A stretch of 64,000 nt of DNA. Source: Paracoccaceae bacterium. Lineage in GTDB: Bacteria > Pseudomonadota > Alphaproteobacteria > Rhodobacterales > Rhodobacteraceae. Made by a program: the position numbers and the translations under genes. The stretch is taken from NCBI GenBank assembly GCA_029244725.1, contig JAQWQJ010000089.1, forward strand, positions 124,001 through 188,000, in the 5' to 3' direction. How positions within the stretch are numbered: position 1 is the first letter of the stretch; each line of letters starts with the position of its first letter. Positions 55,168 through 64,000 of the stretch are shown here, piece by piece. The notes below the pieces were generated by a model. The model worked only from the letters and a program-made list of their open reading frames with translations. It ran no database searches and was not told the DNA's origin.

Positions 55168-56532
55168 ATGTCCGATCTCAGCAATTCGAACCCAACCCAC
55201 GATCCTGAATGGATCCAACAAATGCACGCGGATCACTATCTGCAAAGTTGGTCGAAACAAGGCGGCAAACCCCGCGTGATCGCAGGTGCCAAGGGCAGCT
55301 GGTTTTGGGATTCCGACGGCAACCGTTTTCTCGATTTCCAATCCCAGTTGGTGAACGCAAACTTGGGCCATCAACACCCCAAAATAGTACAAGCGATCAA
55401 GGATCAAGCAGACAAGCTTTGCTATATCAGCCCTGCGATGGGGTCAGATGTACGCTCAGAACTTGCGGCGATCATGAACGAGATTACACCTTCGAACATC
55501 ACCTCGACGTTCTTTACGACAGGTGGATCAGCGGCAAACGAAACCGCGATACGTTTGGCGCGTCATTACACGGGCCGTCAGAAAATCGTTGCGCGCTATC
55601 GCAGCTATCATGGCGCGACGGGGGGCACTCTTAGCCTTACGGGAGACCCTCGGCACCATTTAACCCGCGCTGACATGCCCGGGATCGTTAGGATGCTGGA
55701 CCCCTACCACTATCGTTGCCCAATGGGGCATGCCGAGGTTGAGAATTGTCCGGTTTGTCAGGGTGGCCCCCACCTCGAAGAATTACTGATGTACGAGAAC
55801 CCAAGTACGGTCGCCGCCGTCATCGTTGAAAGCGTTGTTGGTACCAACGGGATCATTGTGCCGCCAGACGGGTACATGCAAAGCCTACGCGAAACCTGTG
55901 ATAAGTATGGGATATTGTTGATCGCAGATGAGGTCATGTCCGGCTTTGGGCGTACTGGAAAATGGTTCGCGGTTGATCACTGGGACGTACAACCAGATAT
56001 CATCACCTCGGCCAAGGGCATCAACTCTGGCTATGTGCCGTTAGGTACGATGTCAGTCAGCACTGATCTTCACGACTGGCTGCGCAACACGCCCCTTCCG
56101 GGGGGACTAACCTATGCGGGGCATCCATTGGCGTGCGCTTCTGGTGTCGCCGCTATCCGCGCCATGCAGGAAGAAGGGACGCTGGCCCATGCAACCGAAA
56201 TGGGGAGCCTTTTGAGGGAAGAGCTGCATAAACTAGCACAGAAACATCCTTGTATCGGCGACGTTCGCGGGCTTGGCATGTTCAACGGCATCGAGCTTGT
56301 CAAAGATCGCGACACCAAGGAGCCTCTGGTCCCTTATGGGGCAAAGGGTGTGGTCGCAAAGCCGATGAACGAAATGATGTCGTATGCTATGGAAAACGGG
56401 CTCTATCTTTCCTTCTTTTCGAACATCATTCGTCTGACCCCTCCGTTGAATATTTCACATGATGACCTGATGATTGGATTGGCAATTCTAGATCGAACAT
56501 TGGACATTGCGGATCAGGCAATCAGCGGCTGA
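55168..56532 (+). CDS. Class III aminotransferase
   Basis: A 454-residue PLP-dependent aminotransferase of the beta-alanine/taurine/aspartate type. The internal PLP lysine is K283 in ITSAKGINSGYVPLG, with the PLP phosphate site TTGGSAANETAIRLAR near 117-132 and LIADEVMSGFGRTG. An unusual cysteine/histidine cluster CPMGHAEVENCPVC (C184, H188, C194, C197) lies on the surface and resembles a small zinc knuckle. It would supply or remove an amino group in the pathway; taurine- or beta-alanine-pyruvate transaminase activity is plausible. Confidence 0.85.
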   Translation: MSDLSNSNPTHDPEWIQQMHADHYLQSWSKQGGKPRVIAGAKGSWFWDSDGNRFLDFQSQLVNANLGHQHPKIVQAIKDQADKLCYISPAMGSDVRSELAAIMNEITPSNITSTFFTTGGSAANETAIRLARHYTGRQKIVARYRSYHGATGGTLSLTGDPRHHLTRADMPGIVRMLDPYHYRCPMGHAEVENCPVCQGGPHLEELLMYENPSTVAAVIVESVVGTNGIIVPPDGYMQSLRETCDKYGILLIADEVMSGFGRTGKWFAVDHWDVQPDIITSAKGINSGYVPLGTMSVSTDLHDWLRNTPLPGGLTYAGHPLACASGVAAIRAMQEEGTLAHATEMGSLLREELHKLAQKHPCIGDVRGLGMFNGIELVKDRDTKEPLVPYGAKGVVAKPMNEMMSYAMENGLYLSFFSNIIRLTPPLNISHDDLMIGLAILDRTLDIADQAISG

Positions 56533-56563
56533 CAACGGACTTGTGCCACGATAGCGTCCCCAC

Positions 56564-56887
56564 ATGGGAAAACCTGTTTCATCAATCCGCAATCTTGGTC
56601 CAGCGTCCGAGGACCTCTATGCCCGTGCAGGCATTCCAGACGCGGAAACGCTTATCAGCCTTGGGGCAGATGCTGCCTACGCCAAGCTTCTGAATTCCGG
56701 CTCTCGGCCCCATTTCATTGGCTATTATGCGTTGGTCATGGGATTGCAGGGCCGGCCATGGAACGACTGTCAGGGCGACGAAAAACAACAATTGCGGGCG
56801 CGTTTTGATGCGTTAAAGTCTAGCAACGGCCAACCAGAATCCGAGATTGAAAAGTTCCTCGACCAAATCGGGGTTATTGAGAAGTAG
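56564..56887 (+). CDS. TfoX C-terminal domain protein
   Basis: A 107-residue helical protein, with the TfoX-C signature IRNLGPASEDLYARAGIPDAETLISLGADAAYAKL. It lacks the TfoX N-terminal domain. Such proteins are small and of unknown role in roseobacters. It lies between the aminotransferase and PhyH genes, co-directional with them. Confidence 0.75.
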   Translation: MGKPVSSIRNLGPASEDLYARAGIPDAETLISLGADAAYAKLLNSGSRPHFIGYYALVMGLQGRPWNDCQGDEKQQLRARFDALKSSNGQPESEIEKFLDQIGVIEK

Positions 56888-56891
56888 AGAT

Positions 56892-57692
56892 ATGACACAT
56901 CCGTTAGTTACACCCAAAATGATCGAAGATTTTCAGCGTGACGGTGTCGCGCTCATCCCCAGACTATTTGGTGAGTTCGTGGATGTATTACGCGACGGCG
57001 TTGATCGGAATATGCGAGAGCCTGGGCCATATGCAGCCGAAAACCTGAAAGATGGCGAGGCGGGTCGTTTCTTCGATGATTACTGCAACTGGGACCGTAT
57101 TCCTGAGTTTCAAAAGACCGTGTATGAAAGCCCTGCGGCAGAAGTTGCGGCTGACCTGATGCAAAGCCAACTTGTCCAAATGTTTCATGACCACGTTCTT
57201 GTCAAAGAGCCTGGGACTAATAAAGCTACGCCTTGGCATACTGATGGGCCCTACTATTTTGTCTCAGGTCGTCAATCCGTCAGTTTTTGGTCACCGTTGG
57301 ATACCGTTACAGACGCTACCCTTCGTTGCGTAGCAGGATCGCACAAGTGGGAAAAACCGGTTCTTCCGACGCGATGGTTGTCAGACGAAAGCTTTTTCCC
57401 AAACGAAGACGACTACATGCCGGTCCCCGATCCAGACGCGGAAGGCATGAGAATTCTTGAATTTGCAATGAACCCCGGCGACGCCGTTGCGTTCAACTAT
57501 GATATTTTGCACGGCGCGCGCGGCAACGAAACGACCGAACGACGTAGAGCTTTCTCATTGCGCTTGGTCGGCGATGATGTCCGCTACGTGACACGGCCTG
57601 GACGCACATCCCCCCCGTTTCCGGGCCATGACATGCAAGAAGGTCAACGACTGCGGGAAGACTGGTTCCCGATTTTGCTCGATCGTCGATAG
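56892..57692 (+). CDS. PhyH-family Fe(II)/2-oxoglutarate dioxygenase
   Basis: A 266-residue phytanoyl-CoA dioxygenase-like protein. The iron ligands are H116 and D118 (PWHTDG) and H207 (ILHGARGN), with R220s downstream for 2-oxoglutarate. Its start at ATG 56892 lies 4 bases after the TfoX-C stop. PhyH enzymes hydroxylate aliphatic carbons, which would be consistent with action on a betaine or quaternary amine chain. It is the last gene of the operon, followed by a terminator. Confidence 0.85.
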   Translation: MTHPLVTPKMIEDFQRDGVALIPRLFGEFVDVLRDGVDRNMREPGPYAAENLKDGEAGRFFDDYCNWDRIPEFQKTVYESPAAEVAADLMQSQLVQMFHDHVLVKEPGTNKATPWHTDGPYYFVSGRQSVSFWSPLDTVTDATLRCVAGSHKWEKPVLPTRWLSDESFFPNEDDYMPVPDPDAEGMRILEFAMNPGDAVAFNYDILHGARGNETTERRRAFSLRLVGDDVRYVTRPGRTSPPFPGHDMQEGQRLREDWFPILLDRR

Positions 57693-57699
57693 ACAAGCA

Positions 57700-57730
57700 A
57701 AAAGGCGCTCGAATTCATCAAGCGCCTTTT
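57700..57730. terminator. Bidirectional terminator between PhyH gene and ndk
   Basis: AAAAGGCGCT (57700-57709) pairs with AGCGCCTTTT (57721-57730) around an 11-base loop. It serves the long operon and convergent ndk. Confidence 0.85.
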
Positions 57731-57759
57731 GAAATTTGGATCAAACCGTTTGGCTTGAT

Positions 57760-58182
57760 TTAGCCTACAAGCTCAAGACCTGAGAAGAAGTACGCGATTT
57801 CCTCTGCAGCAGTGTCCGGAGCGTCCGAGCCGTGAACCGAGTTTTCGCCAACTGATTCAGCGAATTCTGCGCGAACGGTGCCTGGTGCTGCGTCCGCTGG
57901 GTTTGTTGCGCCCATAACTTCGCGGTTTTTCGCAATAGCGCCTTCGCCTTCAAGAACCTGAACTACAACTGGCTCAGATGCCATGAATTCGCACAGTTCG
58001 CCGTAGAACGGACGCTCAGCGTGAACCGAGTAGAACTGACCAGCTTGAGCTGGCGTCAGTTGGATGCGCTTTTGTGCAACAATGCGAAGACCAGCGTCTT
58101 CGAATTTTGCGTTGATCTTGCCTGTAAGGTTACGCTTTGTTGCGTCTGGCTTGATGATGCTCAGTGTACGTTCGTTGGCCAT
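57760..58182 (-). CDS. ndk: Nucleoside diphosphate kinase
   Basis: A 140-residue NDK that balances NTP pools. The phosphorylated histidine is H117 in ENSVHGSDA, and the N-terminus [15 protein letters not shown] and [18 protein letters not shown] are diagnostic. The start is ATG 58182 behind GGAG; a longer frame to 58197 is unlikely. Confidence 0.96.
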   Translation of the reverse strand: MANERTLSIIKPDATKRNLTGKINAKFEDAGLRIVAQKRIQLTPAQAGQFYSVHAERPFYGELCEFMASEPVVVQVLEGEGAIAKNREVMGATNPADAAPGTVRAEFAESVGENSVHGSDAPDTAAEEIAYFFSGLELVG

Positions 58183-58288
58183 GATAGCTCCTGTCAAATT
58201 GCCGGAAACAATCCGGCCCGTATGAATTTCGCCGCTGCGATAGCACGCGGGTGTTCAATTGGAAAGGGTCAGTGAGGAATGATTGCGG

Positions 58289-59488
58289 CTAGTTCGTCGC
58301 AGCCAAGCGACGCTCGATAGCAATAACGTACGCGATGCACAGGAACCCAGCCAAAGAGCAAAGCAATATTAGAAACAAATGCATAGCCAACGTCCCCGTA
58401 GTGGTAAGCAAAACCCCTGTTAGCCAAGTAAAAACGGCGCCTCCTCCGATAACAATGGCGCCTGCCATGCCCGCTGCCGATCCTGCCAATTTTGGACGCA
58501 CTGACATGACGCCGACATTTGCACTTGGTCCGGACAGGCCGTTGCCAACACCGATGAACAAAATGCATCCAAAGTAGATCACCGCATTTACTGATCCTGT
58601 ATAGCTGAGAACCAAGCCAATTGTCGGCCCCAAAATTGCACACAAGCGTCCAAGCACCATGATCCGATGCATCCCGAGCACTTGAGTAAAGCGTCCAGAG
58701 ACGAAGTTCCCAAACATGAAACCTCCGCTGATAGATCCAATGCCGACACCTAGCCAAGTGGTCGATAAATTGAATTCCTGAGATACCACCAACGCCGCGC
58801 CGCTGATGAACGTGAAGAATCCACCAATGGAAAACATCAACCCAAGAGAATAAGCCCAAAACCTACGAGATCGAAAAAGTTCTGGGTATGAGCGAAACTG
58901 TTCGGCAATACTATTGCTCTGATTTTTGTTCGTTTCCCCCACATCAACCCAGCAAAGGATAAGTAAAATGCCCCCTGCAACGCTGTAAAACAGGAAAATT
59001 GAATGCCACCCAAAGATCTCGGTCATTGCTCCGCCCAACGCGGGGCCTACCAAAGGCGCTAGGGCCATGACCATAGCCACATACCCTAACAGAGAAGCGG
59101 CTTCCTCATCGGAAGCAGTGTCACGAATGATTGCTTGTGAAATAACACCGCCTGCAACGACCGCGCTCTGAAGGAACCTAAACGCAAGAAAAATCCAAAA
59201 ATTTGTGGCTAGAAACCCGCCGATTGAAGCCCCGAAAAATATACAAATCGCAATTAATAGGATGGATCGTCTTCCATACCGATCTGAAAGCGGACCCCAT
59301 AGAAGTTGCATGATTGCGGCGGCCACCAAGTAGCCCGCAACTGCGACCGTCATCAACCCGTATTGAACGTTAAAAGAGGCCGCCATTTGGGGCAGAGCAG
59401 GCATAAACATATTTAACGAAAGCAACGAAGTGCCCGTTAATAAAATCAGTGTGGATATGCGCGGTCGCGTGGTTGCGGCTTTCAGCAT
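58289..59488 (-). CDS. Bcr/CflA-type MFS drug-resistance transporter
   Basis: A 399-residue MFS protein with 12 hydrophobic segments. The family motif A equivalent is WGPLSDRYGRRSILL after helix 2, and the N-terminal LILLTGTSLLSLNMFMPALPQMA block is typical of Bcr/CflA exporters. It is likely a proton-coupled multidrug exporter. It runs divergent from the ABC-F gene and 106 bases from ndk in the same orientation. Confidence 0.85.
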   Translation of the reverse strand: MLKAATTRPRISTLILLTGTSLLSLNMFMPALPQMAASFNVQYGLMTVAVAGYLVAAAIMQLLWGPLSDRYGRRSILLIAICIFFGASIGGFLATNFWIFLAFRFLQSAVVAGGVISQAIIRDTASDEEAASLLGYVAMVMALAPLVGPALGGAMTEIFGWHSIFLFYSVAGGILLILCWVDVGETNKNQSNSIAEQFRSYPELFRSRRFWAYSLGLMFSIGGFFTFISGAALVVSQEFNLSTTWLGVGIGSISGGFMFGNFVSGRFTQVLGMHRIMVLGRLCAILGPTIGLVLSYTGSVNAVIYFGCILFIGVGNGLSGPSANVGVMSVRPKLAGSAAGMAGAIVIGGGAVFTWLTGVLLTTTGTLAMHLFLILLCSLAGFLCIAYVIAIERRLAATN

Positions 59489-59588
59489 GTCGTGCCCCTT
59501 CTAAGACGAAGTTCCTCAACGGCTAGCATTCGAAATGAACAATAGAAACCCCATGGCATATGGCTGATTGCTCTGCTAATGCGCACGA

Positions 59589-61436
59589 ATGTTAAAGATT
59601 ACAGATATCTCCTACTCGGTCGAAGGCCGTCCGTTGTTTGAAAACGCAACGGCGATCATTCCAACCGGGCATAAGGTTGGCCTTGTTGGTGCAAACGGCA
59701 CCGGTAAGACCACGCTATTTCGCTTGATCCGATCAGAACTAGCGCTAGAGGGTGGTCACATCTCAGTGCCCCGCGGCGCAAAGATTGGTGGAGTGGCGCA
59801 GGAAACGCCATCGTCAGACATTTCGTTGATAGATACGGTTCTTGCGGCGGATATCGAACGCACGGAACTTATGGCGGAAGCCGAAGTAACAACTGACCCT
59901 AGCCGTATAGCCGAAGTTCAAACGCGCCTAGCAGACATTGATGCATGGTCAGCCGAGGCACGCGCGTCATCCATTCTAAAGGGCCTAGGTTTTGAGTATG
60001 AAGAGCAGAAGCAACCCTGTTCTGATTTCTCGGGCGGTTGGCGGATGCGGGTTGCGCTGGCCTCAGTTCTGTTTTCTCAGCCTGATCTGTTGTTGTTGGA
60101 CGAACCGACCAACTATCTCGACCTTGAGGGTGCTTTGTGGCTGGAAAGCTATCTGGCGAAATATCCTCATACCGTGATTATCATCAGCCACGACCGCGAC
60201 TTGCTGAACCGCGCTGTTGGCGGCATTCTTCACCTAGAAGAGCGCAAGCTGACGTTTTGGACTGGAACATACGATCAATTTGCAAAAGCAAGGGCGCAAC
60301 AGAGGGCGATCCTGACAGCGACTGCGAAAAAGCAAAGCGCGCGCAAGGAACATCTACAAAGCTTTGTGGATAGATTTCGTGCCAAGGCATCAAAAGCAAA
60401 GCAAGCCCAATCTCGTCTGAAAATGATTGAGAAGATGGACATGGTGACCGCACCTGAAGAGGCTGCGAAACGAAAGTTCACGTTTCCATCGCCCGAGGAG
60501 CTTTCACCGCCAATCATCAATATCGAAAATGGCGTGGTAGGTTACGGCGATACCGCGATCCTCAAAAATCTTGATCTCCGCATTGATCAGGACGATCGCA
60601 TCGCGCTTTTGGGTAAGAACGGTCAGGGTAAATCTACGCTGTCAAAACTGCTTTCTAAGCGTCTACCAAAAATGGCTGGCAAGATGACGACTGCAAATAA
60701 ACTGCGGGTTGGTTATTTTGCGCAGCATCAGGTCGACGAATTGTTCATCGATGAAACTCCGATTGAACATATTCGCCGCGAGCGCCCGGATGCAACGCCA
60801 TCCAAACTGCGTGCCATGCTTGCTGGGTTTGGCTTGATGGCCGATCAGGCCGAAACTGTTGTTGGGCGCTTGTCGGGTGGGCAAAAAGCGCGTTTATCAC
60901 TGCTTTTGGCCACGTTGGATGCACCTCACATTCTGATCTTGGACGAGCCGACAAACCACCTTGATATTGAAAGCCGCGAGGCCTTGGTCGAGGCGCTGAC
61001 CCAATATACTGGTGCCGTCATTTTGGTTAGCCACGATATGCACTTGCTGTCGCTGGTAGCCGATCGCCTATGGCTTGTTGCCGACGGTACAGTGACGCCG
61101 TTTGAAGATGATCTACAGGCATATCGCAAGTTTCTGCTAGCGCCCGAAAAGCGTGCTCAGAAAGAGAAATCCAAGCCGAAATCGAAGAAGTTGACGCATG
61201 ATGCGATTGTCGCTTTGCGCAACAGTGTTCGAAAGTGTGAAGAACGGCTCCAAAAGCTTGTTGAGATGGAAGAAAAACTTTCCTCAAAACTGGCTGACCC
61301 ATCGCTTTACGATGAAGGCAAAGCAAGCGAACTTGAGGTTTGGAACCGTAAATACGGCGAAGTTCGAGATGCTATCGGCCGTGCGGAATCGCTTTGGCTT
61401 GACGCTCAGGAAAAACTGGAAAAAGCCCAAAGCTGA
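59589..61436 (+). CDS. ABC-F ATPase, YheS-like
   Basis: A 615-residue twin-ATPase ABC-F protein. Walker A is GANGTGKTT (33-41) and GKNGQGKST (about 338), signatures are FSGGWRMRVALA and LSGGQKARLSLLLA, with DEPTNYLD and DEPTNHLD Walker B. The SGGWRMR form is typical of YheS/Etta-like members, unlike Uup at 1.9 kb. A charged C-terminal coiled coil follows (last 80 residues). It likely acts on stalled ribosomes. Confidence 0.88.
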   Translation: MLKITDISYSVEGRPLFENATAIIPTGHKVGLVGANGTGKTTLFRLIRSELALEGGHISVPRGAKIGGVAQETPSSDISLIDTVLAADIERTELMAEAEVTTDPSRIAEVQTRLADIDAWSAEARASSILKGLGFEYEEQKQPCSDFSGGWRMRVALASVLFSQPDLLLLDEPTNYLDLEGALWLESYLAKYPHTVIIISHDRDLLNRAVGGILHLEERKLTFWTGTYDQFAKARAQQRAILTATAKKQSARKEHLQSFVDRFRAKASKAKQAQSRLKMIEKMDMVTAPEEAAKRKFTFPSPEELSPPIINIENGVVGYGDTAILKNLDLRIDQDDRIALLGKNGQGKSTLSKLLSKRLPKMAGKMTTANKLRVGYFAQHQVDELFIDETPIEHIRRERPDATPSKLRAMLAGFGLMADQAETVVGRLSGGQKARLSLLLATLDAPHILILDEPTNHLDIESREALVEALTQYTGAVILVSHDMHLLSLVADRLWLVADGTVTPFEDDLQAYRKFLLAPEKRAQKEKSKPKSKKLTHDAIVALRNSVRKCEERLQKLVEMEEKLSSKLADPSLYDEGKASELEVWNRKYGEVRDAIGRAESLWLDAQEKLEKAQS

Positions 61437-61497
61437 GGCGAGTTGACAGACGCAACTGCAGGTCTCACTCTCGCATCAAAATTCTCAGAGGAATTCG

Positions 61498-62109
61498 ATG
61501 GACACCACAATGCTTGTCACGGCTTTCGCGACCTTGTTCGTCGTGATCGATCCTATCGGCCTTACTCCGCTATTTGTTGCGCTCACACAGGGTGAGGACA
61601 GCGCACATCGACGTTCTGTTGCGCTAAGGGCTTCGACCATTGGCTTTGTGGTTTTGTTGTTATTCGCGCTGTTTGGAGAAGCAGTTCTAGGCTTTATCGG
61701 AATTTCCATGTCTGCATTTAGAATTGCGGGCGGGATATTATTGCTTTTGACCGCGTTAGACATGCTGTTCGAACGCCGCACAAAACGCCGTGAAGACAAA
61801 GTCGTAGACCTGCCAGACCCATCTGTATTTCCCTTGGCGACACCTTTAATCGCTGGCCCCGGTGCCATTGCATCAATCATCTTGTTGATGGGTCAAGCCG
61901 ACGGCGTTCTTGGGTCGATCACCGTGATTGGTGTGATGGCAGTCGTCGTGGCATTGGTTTTCGTCTTGTTTATTGCTGGCGGACTTTTGGAGAAAGCGAT
62001 CGGGCAAACCGGCATCAACGTGGTGACCCGTTTATTGGGCATGTTATTGGCGGCCCTTTCTATCCAGTTTATTATTGATGGTCTGCTTACTGTGTCTTGG
62101 CCAGTGTAA
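61498..62109 (+). CDS. MarC-family integral membrane protein
   Basis: A 203-residue protein with six membrane helices of the MarC (UPF0056/NAAT) family. It starts with FATLFVVIDPIGLTPLFVALTQG and carries the LATPLIAGPGAIASIILLMG core. The substrate is not known; early drug-resistance claims for MarC are unsupported. An AGAGGA ribosome site is present. Confidence 0.88.
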   Translation: MDTTMLVTAFATLFVVIDPIGLTPLFVALTQGEDSAHRRSVALRASTIGFVVLLLFALFGEAVLGFIGISMSAFRIAGGILLLLTALDMLFERRTKRREDKVVDLPDPSVFPLATPLIAGPGAIASIILLMGQADGVLGSITVIGVMAVVVALVFVLFIAGGLLEKAIGQTGINVVTRLLGMLLAALSIQFIIDGLLTVSWPV

Positions 62110-62138
62110 TTGCTTAGCCAACGCACCATATTAAAAGC

Positions 62139-62726
62139 ATGACCGGAGATCAGATCGCTTCCCTTGCCTATTTGGGCCTACTGCTCGCTGTAATTGGTGG
62201 GTGGTTTTTTGCACAAAACCGCAAATCCATTGGCAAAACCCTTCAAATGGCCCTGTTGTGGGGGCTAATATTCCTCGGGGTGATCGCGGCAAGAGGGCTG
62301 TGGGACGACATTCGAACCACGACGATGCCTTTTCAAGCAACCTCACAAGATGGCTTCATTGAATTACCGCGCGCATCTGATGGTCATTTTTATGCAATCA
62401 TAAATCTAAATGACGTTCCGGTGGAATTCATGGTCGATACAGGCGCAACACAGATAGTTTTGAACTACGAAGACGCGAAGCGTGTTGGACTTGATCCTGA
62501 CACGCTTCCGTTCCTAGCGCGGGCGGAAACTGCGAATGGCATCGTAAAGATCGCGTTTGATACCGTAGACAACGTGAGCTTTGGTCCATATGCGGATGAA
62601 AACGTGAGGATTTCTGTCTCAAAAGCAGAAATGGGCACTTCGCTTTTGGGCATGAGCTATCTTGGGCGTTTCGATCTTCTGCAAATCTCAGGTGAGAAGA
62701 TGACGCTAGGCCGAGGGACGAACTAG
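62139..62726 (+). CDS. Membrane-anchored retropepsin-like aspartic protease
   Basis: A 195-residue protein with two N-terminal hydrophobic segments and a periplasmic retropepsin domain of the TIGR02281 clan. The active-site Asp is D100 in FMVDTGAT, with a later SLLGMSYLGRFD flap region. Substrate and role are unknown. It overlaps convergent holC by 4 bases. Confidence 0.82.
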   Translation: MTGDQIASLAYLGLLLAVIGGWFFAQNRKSIGKTLQMALLWGLIFLGVIAARGLWDDIRTTTMPFQATSQDGFIELPRASDGHFYAIINLNDVPVEFMVDTGATQIVLNYEDAKRVGLDPDTLPFLARAETANGIVKIAFDTVDNVSFGPYADENVRISVSKAEMGTSLLGMSYLGRFDLLQISGEKMTLGRGTN

Positions 62727-63181
62727 CTCTCTGCCTTTTTTTGCCAATTTCCACTTTCTTCAGACCAATATAGGGCAGAACAACCAGCATCCGTCAGCGT
62801 TTTCCATTGAGAGCGCGCAACGCCGAGCGCATTTTGATCGTTGCCGTCGAAAATTACGCAAACACGTTCGTTGTCGGCAACTTCAGATGGATCAATTATT
62901 GCGCCGTCAATGCTGATAAGACAGACAGAACCGTTTGTTGATGCGGCAGAAACCCCGAGCAAAATCGGTTGGTCTGCGTCGTGTTCCCCGCCTTCCAGCC
63001 CGTGTGGAAGAAAGCTATCGTCACCACCTAGCCACAGTTTTTCATCTAGCCACTTAAGACGTTCTTGATCGCCTCCACGCACGTAAACACGCCAACCTGC
63101 CTGAAGGGACTTTGCCAATAGGCTTGGCAAAGTGACCTCAAGTGGGCGGCGCGTTAGGTGATAGAAGTAGGCAGCGCTCAT
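62723..63181 (-). CDS. holC: DNA polymerase III subunit chi
   Basis: A 152-residue HolC. The YFYHLTRRPLEVTLPSLLAKSLQAGWRVYVRGGDQERLKWLDEKLW region and FLPHGL block are the family core. HolC links the clamp loader to SSB. Its start codon shares one base with the pepA stop, the common pepA-holC arrangement. Confidence 0.92.
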   Translation of the reverse strand: MSAAYFYHLTRRPLEVTLPSLLAKSLQAGWRVYVRGGDQERLKWLDEKLWLGGDDSFLPHGLEGGEHDADQPILLGVSAASTNGSVCLISIDGAIIDPSEVADNERVCVIFDGNDQNALGVARSQWKTLTDAGCSALYWSEESGNWQKKAES

Positions 63182-64000
63182 CAGCCTTCGAACATGTCGC
63201 GGATCATACGATCAAGCGCCATGACACCCCAGCCTGTTGCGCCACTTGGGGCAAGCATCGAGGGTGTTTTCAGCTCGGCGACGCCAGCGATATCAATATG
63301 AATCCATGGCATGTCTTCTTGAACAAACTGGTGAAGAAATTCAGCGGCGGTACAAGACCCAGCCGCGCGTCCGCCTGCATTCTTCCAATCCGCATTTTTC
63401 GACTTCATCGCATCTGCGTAACCTGCACCCAAAGGCATACGCCACGCACCTTCGCCCTCGGCTTTTGCGGCTTTTAAGAAGCAATTGCACAACTCGTCAT
63501 TGTTCGAAAACACACCTGCGTTTTCATGACCAAGGCCAATGATGACTGCGCCTGTCAGAGTTGCCAAATCAATCATACAAATCGGATTAAAGCGGTTCTG
63601 CGCATACCACATGACGTCACACAGAACCAAACGGCCCTCCGCATCAGTTGTGATTACTTCGATCGTGTCGCCTTTCAATGACGTCACGATATCGCCGGGA
63701 CGGTATGCATCGCCAGACGGCATGTTCTCAACCAATCCAACCAGACCAACGACGTTGGCTTCTGCCTTGCGCAGGGCCAGTGACTTCATCACGCCCGTCA
63801 CAACACCGGCACCGCCCATGTCCATCGTCATGTCTTCCATGCCACCCGAAGGCTTGATGCTGATACCGCCTGTGTCGAACACAACACCTTTACCAACAAG
63901 CGCCAATGGGGCTTCGCCGTCCTCGCCGCCGCTCCACTGCATGATCGCAACTTTTGAAGGATAGACACTGCCCTGACCGACCGACAACAACGCGCCCATA
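63181..64000 (-). CDS. pepA: Leucyl aminopeptidase (3' part, cut by the window edge)
   Basis: The C-terminal 270 or so residues of a M17 aminopeptidase. Metal and active-site blocks are GKGVVFDTGGISIKPSGGMEDMTMDMGGA (K and D), NADAEGR-type TTDAEGRLVL (D, E, R) and the C-terminal DIAGVAELKT. The N-terminal domain lies beyond base 64000; the methionine at 63999 is internal. It releases N-terminal residues from peptides. Confidence 0.92.
   Translation of the reverse strand, partial: MGALLSVGQGSVYPSKVAIMQWSGGEDGEAPLALVGKGVVFDTGGISIKPSGGMEDMTMDMGGAGVVTGVMKSLALRKAEANVVGLVGLVENMPSGDAYRPGDIVTSLKGDTIEVITTDAEGRLVLCDVMWYAQNRFNPICMIDLATLTGAVIIGLGHENAGVFSNNDELCNCFLKAAKAEGEGAWRMPLGAGYADAMKSKNADWKNAGGRAAGSCTAAEFLHQFVQEDMPWIHIDIAGVAELKTPSMLAPSGATGWGVMALDRMIRDMFEG

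Noticed and set aside
45820-57692. Genomic island with integrase or tRNA attachment site
   Set aside because: No integrase, transposase, direct repeat or tRNA was seen at either edge; only gene content suggests an accessory block.
58269-58859. 196-residue minus-strand frame rich in H, W and R
   Set aside because: Same-strand alternate frame of the MFS gene; composition is not protein-like.

Overview
The window looks like chromosome of a marine alphaproteobacterium of the Roseobacter group (Rhodobacterales). Supporting signs are a circularly permuted two-piece tmRNA gene, a CckA hybrid kinase, a DksA that has lost three of its four zinc cysteines, a bi-domain Dcd, an OlsB-type ornithine N-acyltransferase, DUF177-rpmF-plsX-fabH-ihfA-merR-tRNA-Pro gene order, and DMSP genes (dmdA, acuI, two dddQ-type cupins). 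GC is moderate, near one half by eye, which is low for the group. I cannot name the genus. Nearly all of the sequence is coding; I saw no insertion sequence, prophage or CRISPR array.

Layout. 0.1-5 kb: a radical-SAM protein, a short-chain dehydrogenase, Uup, OlsB and BamE. 5-10.5 kb: DUF177, rpmF, plsX, fabH, ihfA, a MerR regulator, tRNA-Pro(GGG) and dcd. 10.5-16.6 kb: scpB, scpA, a SPOR protein, argS, dgt and erpA. 16.6-19.2 kb: an unexplained three-gene cassette (six-fold repeat peptide, helical protein of unknown family, EamA-type transporter) lying between erpA and xth. 19.5-26.3 kb: xth, an FAD monooxygenase, dksA, a MoxR ATPase, a GNAT, a DUF2927 lipoprotein, a 54-residue membrane peptide and a VWA protein. 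26.3-30.7 kb: the DMSP demethylation operon (DUF2182, DUF1326, dmdA, acuI) with a divergent GntR regulator and a palindromic operator. 30.8-36 kb: ssrA, chrB-chrA, sspB, fumC, DUF4169 and a ribbon-helix-helix protein. 36-45.8 kb: cckA, an RsmB-type methyltransferase, guaB, a RACE/RamA-like ferredoxin-ASKHA protein, a carboxymuconolactone-decarboxylase-like protein, a sulfotransferase, an arylmalonate-decarboxylase-like protein and a lipoprotein.

45.8-57.7 kb is the largest accessory block. A Rieske oxygenase of the carnitine/betaine type and an RpiR regulator face a ten-gene operon: dimethylglycine-dehydrogenase-like flavoprotein, MDR dehydrogenase, two adjacent DddQ cupins, two enolase-superfamily racemases or epimerases with a small cupin between them, a class III aminotransferase, a TfoX-C protein and a PhyH dioxygenase. 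With dmdA 20 kb away, the window encodes both DMSP demethylation and probable DMSP cleavage, the latter inside what looks like a quaternary-ammonium (betaine) degradation operon. 57.7-64 kb: ndk, a Bcr/CflA-type MFS exporter, a YheS-like ABC-F protein, MarC, a retropepsin-like protease, holC and the 3' part of pepA.

The most novel candidates are the repeat-peptide cassette (16.6-19.2 kb), the DddQ/Rieske/epimerase operon (45.8-57.7 kb), and the coupling of DUF2182-DUF1326 to dmdA-acuI. All functions are read from sequence by eye and from family knowledge; no database search was run.
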